From Lepisosteus oculatus (lineage: Eukaryota; Chordata; Actinopteri; Semionotiformes; Lepisosteidae), in the NCBI RefSeq assembly GCF_040954835.1, contig NC_090723.1, forward strand, positions 2,242,001 through 2,306,000: a stretch of 64,000 nucleotides of DNA, in the 5' to 3' direction. Numbering within the stretch: position 1 is the first letter of the stretch; the number at the start of each line of letters is the position of its first letter. Below are positions 47,346 through 61,200 of this stretch, piece after piece. The translations under genes were made by a program, and so were the position numbers. Below the pieces are notes generated by a model. That model was not told the origin of the DNA and did not search any database. It was given only the letters and a program-made list of their open reading frames with translations.

Positions 47346-48950
47346 TAAAGTTTATAAATAATAATATGTGTAGAAGTATGACCAAATTCATTATACTGTA
47401 GCAATAGGTATAGTAATAGATTACTGGTCTTTAGAGTTAATGATCATATACTGCATGTTTCTTAGACATTACAAGCAATTTTAAATTCTGTGTCCCAGTA
47501 CTCATGAAGGGCACTGTATGTCACAGAAACACTTTGCTGTTGGAGGAATTATTACTACTTATTATTACTACTGTATTATAAAACAAAGAGCATTTCAGTC
47601 ATGTATCCTGAGATAGAAATGACAAAATGTGTGACCATACATGTGTGACAAGAAATGTGGGTGACACAGGTTCACCACAGCAACAATTCAATGAGACACT
47701 GAAAGTGCTCTGACATGCTTGCCGCCAGAAACTTCAAAGTGTGAAGTCGTTTCATCTCTAAATGGAATTCTGCAGTGTTACACTAACCAACATAAATATT
47801 GAGGGAGAGTTTTTTTTAGTAGTAGCCAGCATTACTTGAGTTACACTTAGGGACAGTTATAGGTACGGGACATTTATAAATCCTCAGAATGTGTGGGCAG
47901 ACCGAAAAACAGAATCTTCAATAACAAAAAAAGTAACTGTCATGTTAGTGATGAGAAGTGAAGCACAATCACCTTAACACACATTACTGCATTAGAAAAG
48001 AAAAGTTGCTAGCTTAGGAATGGCCAATTAAAGCTTTAAGGGAAGGTAAGCAGGCAGCAGATAAAACACTGAAGATGACAGGGCCTGAAATAACAGCTCT
48101 ATTCAGTCACACTGCCTTCTGTGCAAGCAACAGTGGCAGGCAAGACACCAGGCTTAAGACCCAAGGTGTTTACATGGGGGGCTCCAAATATTTGCCAACT
48201 TTTCAGCTCTGGCAGCTGCAAAGTTCAGGGCCTGTCATTAGCTTGGTATTGACAGTTTCAAACTTAAGCAGTTGCCAGAGTTCCCCACGTGGTTGCCTTT
48301 ATGAGTAAGCAGTGACATTCTGGTATCCAGCACTAACAAGCCTTCTCTTGTGAGGGGTTCGCGTCCTGACGTTGTTTTGTAAGCCAATGGTTCCCACTTT
48401 CCAGATGTTAATTGACATTTGGGGCAAAGGTACGTCTCCCCGACACACTGCTTTCGCTGTTAAAGAAATTGCCAGAAAGGTCTGAGAACTGCTGACTTTT
48501 CCATGAAGATGCTGAAAATGGGGTGTTTTTATATAGTTGAGCCTGTGACAACAATTCTGAAATAAAGAACCTGGTGAATATAAAAAGGTAGAAACCTAGT
48601 ACAGAATGCAAACAAAAAGGCAGTGTGTGTCATGGAGGTGAACCACAAATCCTGGAAAAGCTTTTAAAAGCTAGCCTTGTATCCAAATGTGCCACTTTGC
48701 AATTATAAGGCTGCGAAGACCCTTTTCCTCTGCAATAAGTTGTTTGAATCTCCCAGAACCAGAAGTGCATGCACACACCAGACAAGAGAGCCATCCAACA
48801 TAATATCCCTGCACTTTTGCAAAGATTGTAGCGACACACGGTGATGTGCTCTTGTACAATAAATAAATAATATGTAGGTAAAGGTTAATTCCATGCTGAA
48901 AGGAAAAGAAAAAAAGCTTCTGCAGAGTCTGCATACCTTCACACTTTGTT
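47346..48950. other. Gene-free DNA
   Basis: No recognisable gene, RNA or repeat. Short AC/AT-rich tracts only. Confidence 0.45.
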
Positions 48951-48952
48951 CA

Positions 48953-49197
48953 AGAAATGCCCAGGGATTTTTAATGACCACAGATTTTCAGGACTGCCGT
49001 TTTAAACTTATCCAAGGAATGGCACCTTCTATGCAGTATGATGTCCCCATCACTATACTGGGGCATTAGGATCCACACAGACCGCAGGGTGAGTGCCCCC
49101 TACTGCTCCCTCTAATACCTCTTCCAGCAGCTACCTTAGCTTTCCCAGGAGGTCTCCTATCCAGGTACTGGCCAGGCTCACGCTTGCTGAGTTTCAC
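48953..49197 (-). repeat. 5S rRNA-headed SINE, minus orientation, with head
   Basis: The left part (GGGATTTTTAATGACCACAG, ATGTCCCCATCACTATACTG, GGGGCATTAGGA) equals the right part of the 3172-3600 copy. The right part, at about 49142-49172, read on the minus strand gives CCAGTACCTGGATAGGAGACC followed by TCCTGGGAAAGC; that is the 5S rRNA C box. So this copy joins the head to the body and links the fragments elsewhere into one family. Confidence 0.8.
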
Positions 49198-50665
49198 TGC
49201 ATAGTCTTACTGCACGCTTGCCATGGATTTACCATAGCTATGCTTCTGGTGCCTTTGACTTTACCATGCCTTCTCTGTGCTTCCAATATTCATAAAGGCA
49301 TATAAGGCTAGCTAAGTAGGCCTTTGCATACTGTGCCTTTTGACTTCTCTTAAAGGAAAAAGCTCATCAGTGGGTTTGGAATTTGTGTATGGGGTGGTTT
49401 AAACCTTTGATGTAATCTGTATCTTGAATTTCAAATGGCAAAATATTTTTGTTTCTTTGCCCTTCATTATTTCATACTGTTTGAAAAAAAAAAACATTCT
49501 CTGCTGCTCTCTGTATGGAAAGGCATGTTGAGGTTTTTGCTTTTGGTTTCTGTTATAACCTCAACTCAAACCCAAAAGGCTAGTAGGTCTCACGCAAATA
49601 CCTTTAGTCTAGACTCCACTTTACGTTGACCTGTTTATTTTAGAATCACTTTGTTGGTTCAAATACTTACATTTAACAGAATAAGGATCTACTCTCAGTC
49701 TCTTTATATTCCTGGATGCAAGTTGTGCTTGGCTGATGGTGACTAAATGTGTTCCACGACAGGCAGGACAGTGTACCATGAGTGACAGTTTTCTGTCCTC
49801 CAAAGAGTGTGCTGTATCATTGCATTAAGGAACTAAATTAAAACCTCATCTTTATACCTTGATCAAAACCAGCCAGTACTTGTTTTTAATTGCTCATTAG
49901 ATGCTTGTTATTGATTGGACTTCACTTCCTCTGGCAATCCTGGCTCTTGTTTTATTATTGAACCTGAAGTAGTTGTCTGGCTTAACTGTCAAAGTATAGA
50001 AGCTTTGGAATACCTCAAGCAAATCTAACATAATCAGAGCTTTTCAAGAGTGAAGAGACCATGTTTCTTTAAACTGAGCCTGTGCATGATGTTCCTTTAC
50101 TGTAGAGCCAAATATCCAATGTGGCACAATACAGCCTCTCATAATTGCAAAAAAAAAACAGGGTTTGCTTTATTTTCTTCAATGTCAGGGAAAAATAAGC
50201 AGGAAAACAAAAAGATGAAGCACAATGTTTTCCTTTATCTAGGTCCCCAACCGTTCTCGTTCTGATTCTGTTGTAAAACATCCAGATTGCACAACCTTGC
50301 CTTGCCCCACTCACACAAGATAATAGGCTTTGCCTGCTAATAAGAAAGATAAGAAAAGAAACTTGTCGCCTGACTCTAATGTTCCCCGATGGCGACGCAG
50401 ATGACCTGTCAGACTGATGCAGCAGCGGTGGCAAGCACATGCCATCTCTGATTGCCCGTCGGGCGCTGAAGTGAACAGGGAGAGCTGCCCTAGACCAACT
50501 CCACATTATGATCTCCATTGGAGAAGTCTGAAAGGGGGAGATGAGAGATTCATGGACCCAGCAGTCATGCCTTGCCAAGACAGATTAGCGTCACCACTGT
50601 CACTGCTTCAGAAGCAGCAGGGCTCTCTCTGAGGAGGAATTCCGCAGCTTTAGTATTCTCAGACA
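49198..50665. other. Gene-free DNA with one candidate conserved stretch
   Basis: No supported gene. A minus-strand frame of 169 codons (50069-50578) is the longest in the gene-free part but lacks recognisable content, and its length is within chance for this much sequence. The balanced-composition stretch 50280-50625 is listed separately. Confidence 0.45.
50280..50625. promoter_or_regulatory. Candidate non-coding regulatory element
   Basis: Repeat-free, compositionally balanced sequence inside AT-rich gene-free DNA, with clustered GATAA (50319, 50347-region), CAGATGA/CAGATTA and TAATAAG words. Only appearance supports this; there is no alignment. Confidence 0.2.
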
Positions 50666-50667
50666 AC

Positions 50668-50965
50668 CTAGCAGGCGGCACAGTGACTCCGTGATGACCA
50701 TTGCTATCTTGCAGTGCTTGGGTTCTGGGCAATTCTGGACCTGGGCTGCTATCTGCATGGAGTTTGTATGTTGTTTTTGTGCTGTGTGCTTCAGATTCCA
50801 CCCACAAACCAAACACAAACTGGCAAATTAATTGGCTTCTGGGAAAATTGGCCCTGGTGTGAGTGTGTGTGTTTGTGCTCTGTAATGGACTGGCGTTCCA
50901 TTGAGGTTGTAATTCTCCTCATGCCCAGGACAGGCTCCGACACGCAGCCAGGAAATGGATGGATA
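50668..50965 (+). repeat. tRNA-derived SINE, near full length
   Basis: AGGCGGCACAGTGACTCCG (A-box region), GCATGGAGTTTGTATG, TTAATTGGCTTCTGGGAAAA, TTGGCCCTGGTGTGAGTGTG, GACTGGCGTTCC, GGACAGGCTCCG and GGAAATGGATGGATAG, in order. It is well preserved in the body. Confidence 0.85.
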
Positions 50966-51029
50966 GACAGACAATATAGCCAAGGAAGCATGGCAGCCAA
51001 TTCAGAATAACCCCTGTGCAAAGCTGGGA

Positions 51030-51360
51030 AAGTTTATTTTTTCTGGACACTTTCCCACTCCCAGCCTGTGACAGAGCCAACAGATGAAATGCTTCTGTTG
51101 AAGGCTGATGCTAATTCCTCTAACACCCTGGTCATTAGCTGTGTTAACGAACAAATTACAAAAGGCAATCAGATTTATCGACCTATTTTTTTTCCTCGCC
51201 TGTAAACTGTGTAGCGTGCCAGGGAGCATGCTAATTGCCGAGTGTCTGTTAAAGTCATTAAATCAACCAAGAGCTCTTTTCAAACTCTCTCAGAGCATGC
51301 ATTGATTGCTGGCATTTCAGTGAAAACTCATTATGTCACTCCCAGAGGACTTTTGGTATG
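51030..51360. promoter_or_regulatory. Candidate non-coding regulatory element with homeodomain-type sites
   Basis: Repeat-free stretch with several clustered developmental-type words: CTAATTCC (51110), GTCATTAGCTGTGTTAACGA (51131-51150), AAATTACAAAAGGC, GCTAATTGCC (51230) and GTCATTAAATCA (51253). Vertebrate enhancers often look like this, but so does much AT-rich DNA. Conservation was not tested. Confidence 0.25.
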
Positions 51361-54300
51361 TTTTACACAAATATCGATGGCCACCAAAGTCTACTATCCC
51401 TGAGAGTAGTAAAATAAATTTCAATTAACTTATTAGCATCATTTACCCATTGTTCATTGCTTCCTTGATAAACGCACTTGTACACACGATCATTTATTTT
51501 CCATGTTATGAATTTTTCCTGAGCTAATGTTCAGTCCTAGTATGAATACTGTAGCTCCATAAAAGCTATTAGAGCTGAGAACAAGGACATATAACAGATA
51601 TACATTAACTATATATATATACTGTATTAAACTCATATGCAGATTTGTGTATTGAAGTCTTCAATATACCAGTAAAGAGTTTCTGTACCCTGGTGCATGA
51701 TTGTGTAGTTTTCATTCCTGCTGAGGTTTTAATTACTAAAATTACTGAAATCAGAAACGAACCATTTTCCTGTTTAGGATGTTTCTTTAAAGTTTGTTCT
51801 TATATATATTCTATATGTTCTTATATATTGCACTTAAAAAACAATTTTCTGATCTCAACACGTTGCTCCCTTGTATCTCCCATAAAGGCTCTCAAAGATT
51901 ATACATTAATGATCTACAAATAGTGGATTACACTGTACAATTAACTACAACAATAAGCATTACCAAATTCCTATCATCTGCATACTGGTAACAGGGAAGA
52001 AGTCAAACACTTGGTGCATGGGTAGTTTCTATCCCTTTCCAAATGTTTAAGAAGAGAGAATGTTTAAAAAGCACACTGCTCTATCAAACCATTAAAAACC
52101 TTATTCATCTAGAAGCTTTTCAATCACAATTAACTCAGATATTTAAAGATTGTCTTTTCATACAGAAATGTCAATCTATCAATCTGGTTGGCTTTCAGCA
52201 GACAGAATCAGCAGAAACAATCAGAGATTGGAGATGTCTTCAATTTTTGGGTGTTTAAAGGTTAAAGTTAAGTGTTTAAGATAAAAAAGACAGTCATTCT
52301 TTAAAATATTGCCTTACCATGCTTCTATAACGCTGATGGGCTGAAGTTGTGTGTTATGTGCCTGTTTAGATTTTTAGAGTGCTCTAGCCCTTTTTATTGC
52401 TAGTCCAGGAAGAAATACAGAAGGATGGGCGATTGATCATTTTCTAAAACAAATTCAAACTGAGCAGCAAATGTTCTTTCTCCGGGGAAAGGCTTGTTAC
52501 ATTTGTATTCTGTGTTGTTCAAATTGACTGGATGCTCTTGTCTGCTTAAGGCACAGTGATGTCTGCTTGCTTATCTTGTAAAAGGTGTTTTGAGACACAT
52601 TAAAAGTCACCTACTCTCTGTAATCTACTGGTGATTTGCAGAGGAAAAGAGAGTCCAGTTAGCATTTTCCAACAATAATGTTGCATGTTTCTGTGTTCTT
52701 TATGGTCAGGGTTGATTTACAGAACAGAATCCATCTCCATCAACTGTGAGAGTAAATGATAAAATAATGGTGAATTAGAGGCAAACTATTTTTTACAGAG
52801 AGAAATAAAACAGGACTGCATAAATGCTTGATCAGATTTAATCAATCATGGACCTGGTAAACACAATCTACATAAGAAAAGTAATGGCATTAATCCCACA
52901 GATGCTTTAAAAGGCTGTTGCATCACAGGCCTTTCCATTGTTAAACCTGTTTCTTTTGAACATTTTTAGGAGCTTATGATGCTGTTTCTAAGGAGAAGTG
53001 CTTGGGAGCAAAATCATCCCAGTTTCATTGTCCTATATTTGGTGATGAAAGCATTGTGATTTCCCTCTCACAGTGGTCCCTGGCAAACCTTTCTGGTGAG
53101 AAGATCATATAACAATATCCTGAAGCCAGGCATTCAGGCATTAAAAACATTCTGAAGTTCAGTTCTGACAAGAAAGTGCTACAGGTACAGTACGTGTCAT
53201 AGCTACCTAGGTATAGTTGTTAAGAAACCAGGTTATCCTTCAGTGTCCTACCCAATCTTGCTATTTAAATCTACTTGAAAATCTCTGGACAGCTAGAAGT
53301 AAAGTTTTGGACGTGCATGTTTTTGACATGCAGAACTATGACTTCTGCTCTTTGCTCTAACTTTTCATTTCCAGCTTTTAATCACTAAGACTGATTGACC
53401 TCGAAGAAGTTGGTTAAGGCTGGTAATTAGTATCAAACCCCGAGCCAGTTTCTGGGACTCAGTCAGGTATCTGGAATGTAAATAACAGGATCCCAAAACC
53501 CAGAGTTGTGAACCCCTGATTTTGTCCTATATTAAGTAGGAGGTCTAACAATGTATCCAGTGTTTTTCTCTCATGCAAAATGGAAAGGTTACAATGAAAT
53601 AATGGATGTATCATTTAACAGCCCCTTCCCTTATCTACTGTGACAGGTGGCTTTGTTCTTGTTGTTGTAGAGAACATTTTCAAAGGCCTCCAGCTTCATT
53701 GTCTGTGTTTGTTTACAATGGAACAATGGGCCATTGACAGAGCATTCATTATTTTCATTTTATTCTAATGTTTTTCTTTTATTTTGTGCTCAGAACAAAA
53801 TTCTCTTTACAGTGCAGAGGTGTGTGATACAAATCTGCAAGTGAATGTTATCTCCAGTACAGGGTATCATTCTCTATTCTGTACTAACCTCAGCCTTCTT
53901 ACCATACTGGAGATGTCGAGAGAGAGTAAGAGATAGGGATCGACACTCAGCTCCCAGCACACACCCTCTTGAAGAAACAAGCCTGTTCTCAGCTGAAGCT
54001 ATTTTTTAAGGGAAAACATCACCATAAAATATTCTTTAATAAGCAACGACATTGTGCCATAGAATGTTTTCACTAACCATACAACAGTAAGGTAAAAAAC
54101 ATAGTAAAGGCATTAATTTTTCTAAAGGTATACGACAACTACCTGTGTCTAATTGTTCATGTAAAGAAGCTAGTGTTTCAACAGAGGTATTTTTGTGAAC
54201 AGCCCTGAAACTAGAACTATACTAAAACAATTATATTCTAGCTCTGAAGTTCTGTAATGCTGTAAAATTTAAAATGTAATTTATTTTACTTCTGTAAATT

Positions 54301-57300
54301 TGCTTTTTGTGGTACATTTACTTTTTGTTGTGTAACACTATTATTTGTGGGTGCCACTTAATTTACACTAATTCCTTTGACAGTCTAACGTAAAATAAGG
54401 GTGTGAGACCACTCTAGGGACAGTAGTGTTATACAGTAGTAGGAATCTTACTGACTCCAGTGTCATAATGTTTGCAGATGTTTGAAGGAGCCACTGTGTT
54501 AGAAAATTGTCAGCTACCTCCTTGTGTCAGAGGACTTGAAACTCAAGTCATTGTTGAAATCAGACTCAGAAATCCAGAAAGCCCTGAGAAATTAATATTT
54601 TTCGATTAATAAAGAATAAGTTTTAACAATGACAGTGGTCAATTGCGTGATAATTTATCCCAGCATCTCATCAAGTCAGCTCTCACCGGAGATTAATGAA
54701 AGGGTTCAACAATCTGGCTGTGCAGTTTTGCTCCATCACTAGCTATATAAAAAAGTTCCTGAAGTAATTCACTTGGATGAATACTTGCATTAACTCCACT
54801 CATTCCTATTTCCTCTGAAGAGATTTATTTCCTTTGGCCTGACTGTTTATGATATACCTTTTAGTTCATGAGGGACTACAATACATCTCATGTGGGAGAT
54901 GCTGTGTGAATGTTTCATTTTGTAGGTAGAATAGGTTTGGCTTAACTCACTGGGTTAATAGGCAGCCCCCTGGCTATAGGACGGGGCTTGAACTCCATTC
55001 ACAGTGGAGTGAACCAGGAGGTACTGTAGCTCGGAGGTTGAGATGGAGTGGAGGAGGGATGCTTGAGATGAATGGAAAAGGAACTGTTTGTGTTCAATAT
55101 ATATAGAGCTAATTTTTGTAATGATGGTGATTAGGAGCAGCTGTGTGAGATTAACTTGTTGTTCTTATCCCTCCAGTTAATAACTTCCATATGTAGAAAA
55201 ATCCAGGCTGCTCTCCCTTTTAACTGTTTTCATGGCATGAATGTATTTGTCTTCATATTTTGGTAAAAACAAAATGTGTAGACAAAATTCTACCCCATGA
55301 TCTACAGAAGGAAGTGGTACCTCAGTCTTTCTGAGTTCATGTTCAGGTGGTTTTTGTATCTGATGATGCAGGCTTACCTCACACACTTAGCTCTTAACCT
55401 TTCTTGTAAAAAATAATTTTTCCATTGTTAAAAAAGAAATAATTTTGGGCACACAAAATCTTTCTAGGCCCTCTATATTGTGATTTCTGCACTTCTTTAA
55501 ATATATAAAAAAATCATTCAGGGAGTCACCAAACCATGAAGCCTGCCAATGTGGCCTTCAGCATTATTTGTACAGAAAAACACGTTTTATTGTTTGATTT
55601 TTTCAACTTAAATGTAAATACATTTATTTTTAATGTGATTTCCTTCAACAGATCTTTACTTATATATTCAGACAGAACATGGCCATTCACTTCGCTTATG
55701 GGTTCTCAGTTCTTCCTCTTTCGTTTTCTAAGCAGGTTCCTTAATTAGTGAGAATTAAGACAAATACCTGCGCCTCCCACGATCAATAGGTTTCGAATGC
55801 GCTCACCCCTATTGAAAAGAGGGCATTGAAGCCAGCAGATCATTTGTATCTATTGCCTCCTATTAGAACAATAGAAGTGCTCTCCTTATTACAAGGTGAA
55901 GTCCAATGAATACTGCTGAGCTGTTAGCCCCAAGCATCTCTGTCCCAGGACACTCTTACAATGCAGTTTAAATAATATTTGAACATTGAACTTTTATGCA
56001 CCCCTGATTCTGAAGGATTCCAATGACTTGGCAGTACTGTAGATACACTTCAACTGCGGAGCACAGAAAGTGGTGATTGCTGAGTCAATTAGACTGATCT
56101 AAACCTCTATATGCATCAATATCCACTGTCATCACATTCTGACTTTATGCAGCTGTTGTGTATTATTTCTGTTTACTGCTTTCTCACTGGCTGTTACAGT
56201 AGACATGACCACCTTGTTGAAGGAAATTATGAACTCACCTTCAGAAATATCAAGTTCTGAAGCTCTCTTGAGCTGTTTATTTTTTGTGCTGGTATTCTTT
56301 GTCCACCATCTCTGAAGGCCAGTTTGTGAATGCACCCACACTAGTCCTGCACCAGGGTCCAGTTTGCTTTTTGCATGTTCCCTGTGGAATATTGTCATCC
56401 AATCCTAGGGTTGGGATTGACAGATGGGTTGAGGTTTTAAGACTGGGTCCTAGTTTCGAGGTAACTCAGTCCTGATCTTCAGGATCTCTTATTCCTTTGT
56501 TTTTGTTAAAATGAATTACAATTACAATTTCAATTACAGTAATCAGGCTTAAATTAATGTTCAGTAATCAGTGAACCCATTAATTCTAGTTACTGCTAAT
56601 CAAGCCCATAGTCCTTCTAAAACAGTAACAGCTACTACTGTTCCAAAAAAGCCATAGAATGTTCTGGTTTTATCACACTGGAGTTTAATGCGTTTCACTT
56701 TAATCTAGCACTGTCTTGAGGTATCGATGATTTTTAGTTACATGTAAACCCTGCAGGACTGCAATTTCCCAGAGCCAGGTGTGTCTTTGCATTAGTTTCA
56801 TTATTAATCTTTATGTGCCCATGAGGAATAGCGTGGTCATTTTCTGTCTTATTCCATTTTTCATTTAATTTCAAAGTATGATTAAAGAGGAGTGATTTAT
56901 TATGATACAAAAGTATATCACTGAGTACATATAAATATGCATTTCAGAAGAAAGCACACAGATTCATTTAAACTCTAACATAACTGCATTGTCACACACC
57001 TAGCATAATTATTGCTGCTTATAAAGACCATGTCAACTCAAATTAGCACAGGCTGTGCATGTGCACTAATGCTATGGATACTAGTAACCGATGGAGCTCT
57101 CTTGTGGGAGGGTGTGCTTGCATTTGTGACACTAGGACTAAACAAAAGTGAAACAGAAAAAATAGTAAGTGCAGTGTATGTATAGTAAGTATAGCAAATA
57201 GCAAGCATATTTGTGTTGTCTTTTTTAAATATAATTACTTTTGATATACAGTATTACTCTTAAAATGTATAGCTGCCTGATTCAAATACTCATTGTACTG

Positions 57301-58217
57301 ACAGATATATCCTAGTGTTCACTCCTTTGCTTCTGTGCTGTTTGATACCATGATCCTGGAAGACTTTGTTTGGGATGGGGGAAAGTTTCTCCATTTGACA
57401 CAGTCATTAAGTCATTACATTTTAAGGCTGCAGCTGGAGAAGGGGTTTGGGCTCCATTTGGGATTCAGTTGCAGCCCCATCAAGGAAGGAACTTCTATCC
57501 AATTGCTCCACTAAATGACCTGGTGTAGAAATGGTTCTGCAGAGCCAAATGGGAACTTGTTCTCAACTTCTCACCCACAACTGTGTGTTTTCTACCCTTT
57601 TTTCTGGAAGACACTGAAGAAGTGTAGGATACATCTCCCTACTGAAATGAGCCTCTGAGAAACTCAATCTGGGAAACAGAATAAGAAGGATTTCAAACTT
57701 CAAATAATTTAGGAAGATCATTGAAATAACTGTAGAAACATGCGGGATACACATGTGAAATACAGTACTACACCACAGTTTCCAGAACTCTGCTATCTGC
57801 TTTTTAATAACATTGCATTTTTTCATTTTTTTAAACAGAAACATATTTGCCTTTTAAGTGCTTTCCCTTCACTGGCAATCCACCCTACTAAACCTCAGCA
57901 GCTGTGAGCAGAATTGTTTTTATATTCATTTCAAGTTTAATTTTTTACAGAGCTCATACGTCCAAATCAGGTCAAACACTGCAAATAGGAAACAATGGAT
58001 GTCTGGACTGAATTCACATCTCTTGTTCAGAAAAGCCTCAAGCGTGTGTCAGAGTTAAGCATTGTTTCTCTTGTCAGCACCAGATGACAGCATCTCAGTC
58101 TTGGAGAATTGTGCCCTTTCTGTTGTTTGAAGACAGCAAGAGCCTGAATCTCTTCAGGCAGTTGGATCAGTGTATATAGACCCTCAGGCCTGCTTAGCCT
58201 TGGTACATTGTTACGCT

Positions 58218-58232
58218 CAGCGCCACCTGCTC
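58218..58232 (-). promoter_or_regulatory. Possible CTCF site
   Basis: TCAGCGCCACCTGCTCT matches the reverse-complement CTCF core in AGCGCCACCTGC and differs at the right end. It is an isolated motif in gene-free DNA. Confidence 0.25.
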
Positions 58233-61200
58233 TCCAGTCAGCACAAGTTCTGCAGAACACAGTTAACACAGCTTTGCAAAAGGTATCCCTGGGATCTGTA
58301 CTTTTTATACAGTACATTTGCAGCGTTTTGGGTCCATGTGCCTACATCAGAAAAAAAGACTTGATTCGGTATCTTGTGCTCAGTTTTTGTCAAAATGTTA
58401 CAAGGATGATATTATTAACAAGATGAGTGATCCCAGAAGAGTGATTAGAATAATTCATGATCCTACAGAAATTTGGTACAAAGACCAGTACTTTCATAGT
58501 CTTGATTAGCAAAAGAAGAGAGCTCAGGACCGGACCTGAAAGCTAAGACAAGCTTCATTTCAATTGAAGACACGAGAAGACAAGTATAAAGTAATCGCAG
58601 GACAATTAAGGATCAAAAGGCACACCAATAGAGGACCCAGTAGCAAAGCCAATCAAATCACAGAGGGGAAGTAAGATTACTCTCAATAAGGATTTACAGT
58701 AACATTCCATGAGTCACCTGTGCAAGAGATGACCGTCTCCTGCTGCATTGACAAACTTTTCATGCTGTATAGCAGTAAAGATTGGTGGCGAATCAGGGTG
58801 AGTTTTATTTGCAGTATTTTGAATATCCTGAAGGATATTTAAGAGCTTAATCAATCACAAATTAATAACAAGTGACACATTTGATAAACAAAATGGAAGA
58901 AATTTGAGGAAAGGAAAGAAAAAACACATCACTGGCAAAGCTGGGATAGTTCACAGACATGTTTATGACGCAGTTGTCAGCCTCACACACTAGTTGAAAA
59001 TTTACAGAATTTACAGAAAAGGTCCCCTTTGAAGTTTCTAGGTTTCTAAGTTTGTAGGGAGTTTAGTTTATGATGTGTGCATAGCTGCATATTTGCAATT
59101 GAAAAAACACAAACCACACAAGAAGACCCTGCTTTGGCTCTTGTTAGAACTCATGAGGGATGGAGAAACAATTCCTCTATCCACTTCTCTGAAGTTGCAG
59201 TTATATCATAGTTTTTCGCTGATAAAAGTGACTACTTTATGCTGCTGGCATGGGTCTGGGCATAAAGGAACAATCATCTGGCATACAATGTGAGAACTTT
59301 AGAGCTACAGACAAGTAGTATGCCCTCCACACCTCCTTCCAGATTAACCTAATGCAGTTGGCAAGTGTCAATTTTTGTTTATTGGCTGAAGCAAAATTGC
59401 TGCATACATTGTATACCACACCAGTTCAGAAAAGGCAAACACAATATTTATGGCAACACTGAATTCTTAGTGATGTCAGATAAGATAGGCCATAAAACTT
59501 TGCGCAGTTGTTAGAAAAGTAAAAGGAAAAGGAAAAGGAAGGAATATGGTATGCACTCCAAAATGAGCATGCTTTTACATGTGGCAGAAGTAACATGGGA
59601 TATTAGAATGGTGATACCTAACATGCAAAATACCAACATCACTTTCTTGAAAACATCCAACATTTTTCTTGGGCACCACATTCTGCAAATGAAACTATAG
59701 AACACATACTGCATTTATCACCGATAGGTGAAATCTGGACAAGGTTGTTGGCCACTTATCATTGTTAAAGACAATAGGCAACTTGCTCAGAAAGTTCTTA
59801 TATATATTTTGCATGTTTGAATGCATAACATATCTTTAGTTAATGACAAACAGATTTCTAATTTGTGATTAGGGGGTATTAGTTTAACAGGGTACTGTAT
59901 AAAATATCAAATTGACATAATAAGGAAACCATTCAGAAGAAAGTAATGTGTAACTGTGGGGTCAGCACAGGAAATGTGAAACGTTTTGATGTTGTGCTGC
60001 AACGAAAGCACCACAGGAATATTAATTGGCAGCCTATTCCCAGAGTGTTTTCTTAGCGTTGATTATTCTATCTGCCTCATTCATTTTGAGCTGACACTGT
60101 TTTTTAATGAGTCACAAGAGAAAACTGCTTAAGAGCCATTTTCTGAAGATTATAAGACACAGATACAAGACAGCCACTTCAATTGCTGATATGCTGATTT
60201 CTCCTCCTTGATCTTACTATCAGTGCCAATTAAAAAACTCTAAACCTCAGTAACCTTATGCTTTGTCTGTTTTATTTAATTTAATCAGAGACTCCATCAT
60301 ATCCCATTTAAGCAGAAAATATCCCGTTATATGTTAACTATGACATTCTGGTGCCAGCAGAAAATCTGATGTTAAAAAAGAACCTTTGTTGTAACAAATG
60401 ATAGTGCTATTAGGGGATCTATACCTTTTAGGCTTTCTAATGGAGAATTTTCCTAGTCAGTCAGATGCAGATACATTACTAACTTTATTTGCATCTGTAC
60501 TATTTAGGCCAATATTTCACAACTATTCACAACTAAAAAAAAAAGGACCTAAAGCCCCCCATTTCCAAAACCTTATATACCCTGAACACAATTTATAATT
60601 GAAAACACCTGAATCTAATGAGCCCAGGGAAGTATTCAGCTGCCAATCATTTTCTCTAATGGCAATAACTATACAATGTTAGTGACCAAACTCTCCTTAC
60701 CTCTTTACTTTAATGCTCTTTACTACCTTGTTCCATATTCTTTAACTATATACAGTTTATATACAGGAATCTCATTAGAAAAAAAAAACATTGCCTTTAT
60801 TGTTATTGTTTTGCTGATTTTGTAAAGCTGTGAAGTGGTTATTAATTACCTAGTGCATCTTTAAAACATTGTTATAGTGCTACATCAAACATTTCACTAC
60901 ATATGGAAAGCATATGGGAATCTCTGACTTTGCTGTCAAAAGATACATCTCAGATAATATGATTTTTAATGAACAAATCATTAAATCAATTAGCTAAAAA
61001 GTTTAACCTTAAATTAAAGCAGGCTTAAGGCTCCATAACCTATGCTCTTTTTACATTTTCCCATATTTTTCTACACATTTAACATACTCTGCCTGTACAT
61101 TCTCAAGGTTTCACCATTTTTAACAATGTTTCACTGAACCACAGCAACACCATAATTTACAATAATAAATTCTTGTAAAGACTATGCAGTACTTGGTATT

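Noticed and set aside
50069..50578. 169-codon minus-strand frame
   Set aside because: No recognisable motif, and one such length is expected by chance in about 26 kb read on both strands.
58027..58317. 96-codon minus-strand frame containing RPEGLYTLIQLPEEIQALAV
   Set aside because: Looks protein-like for a short run but matches no family I know and has no supporting splice sites.
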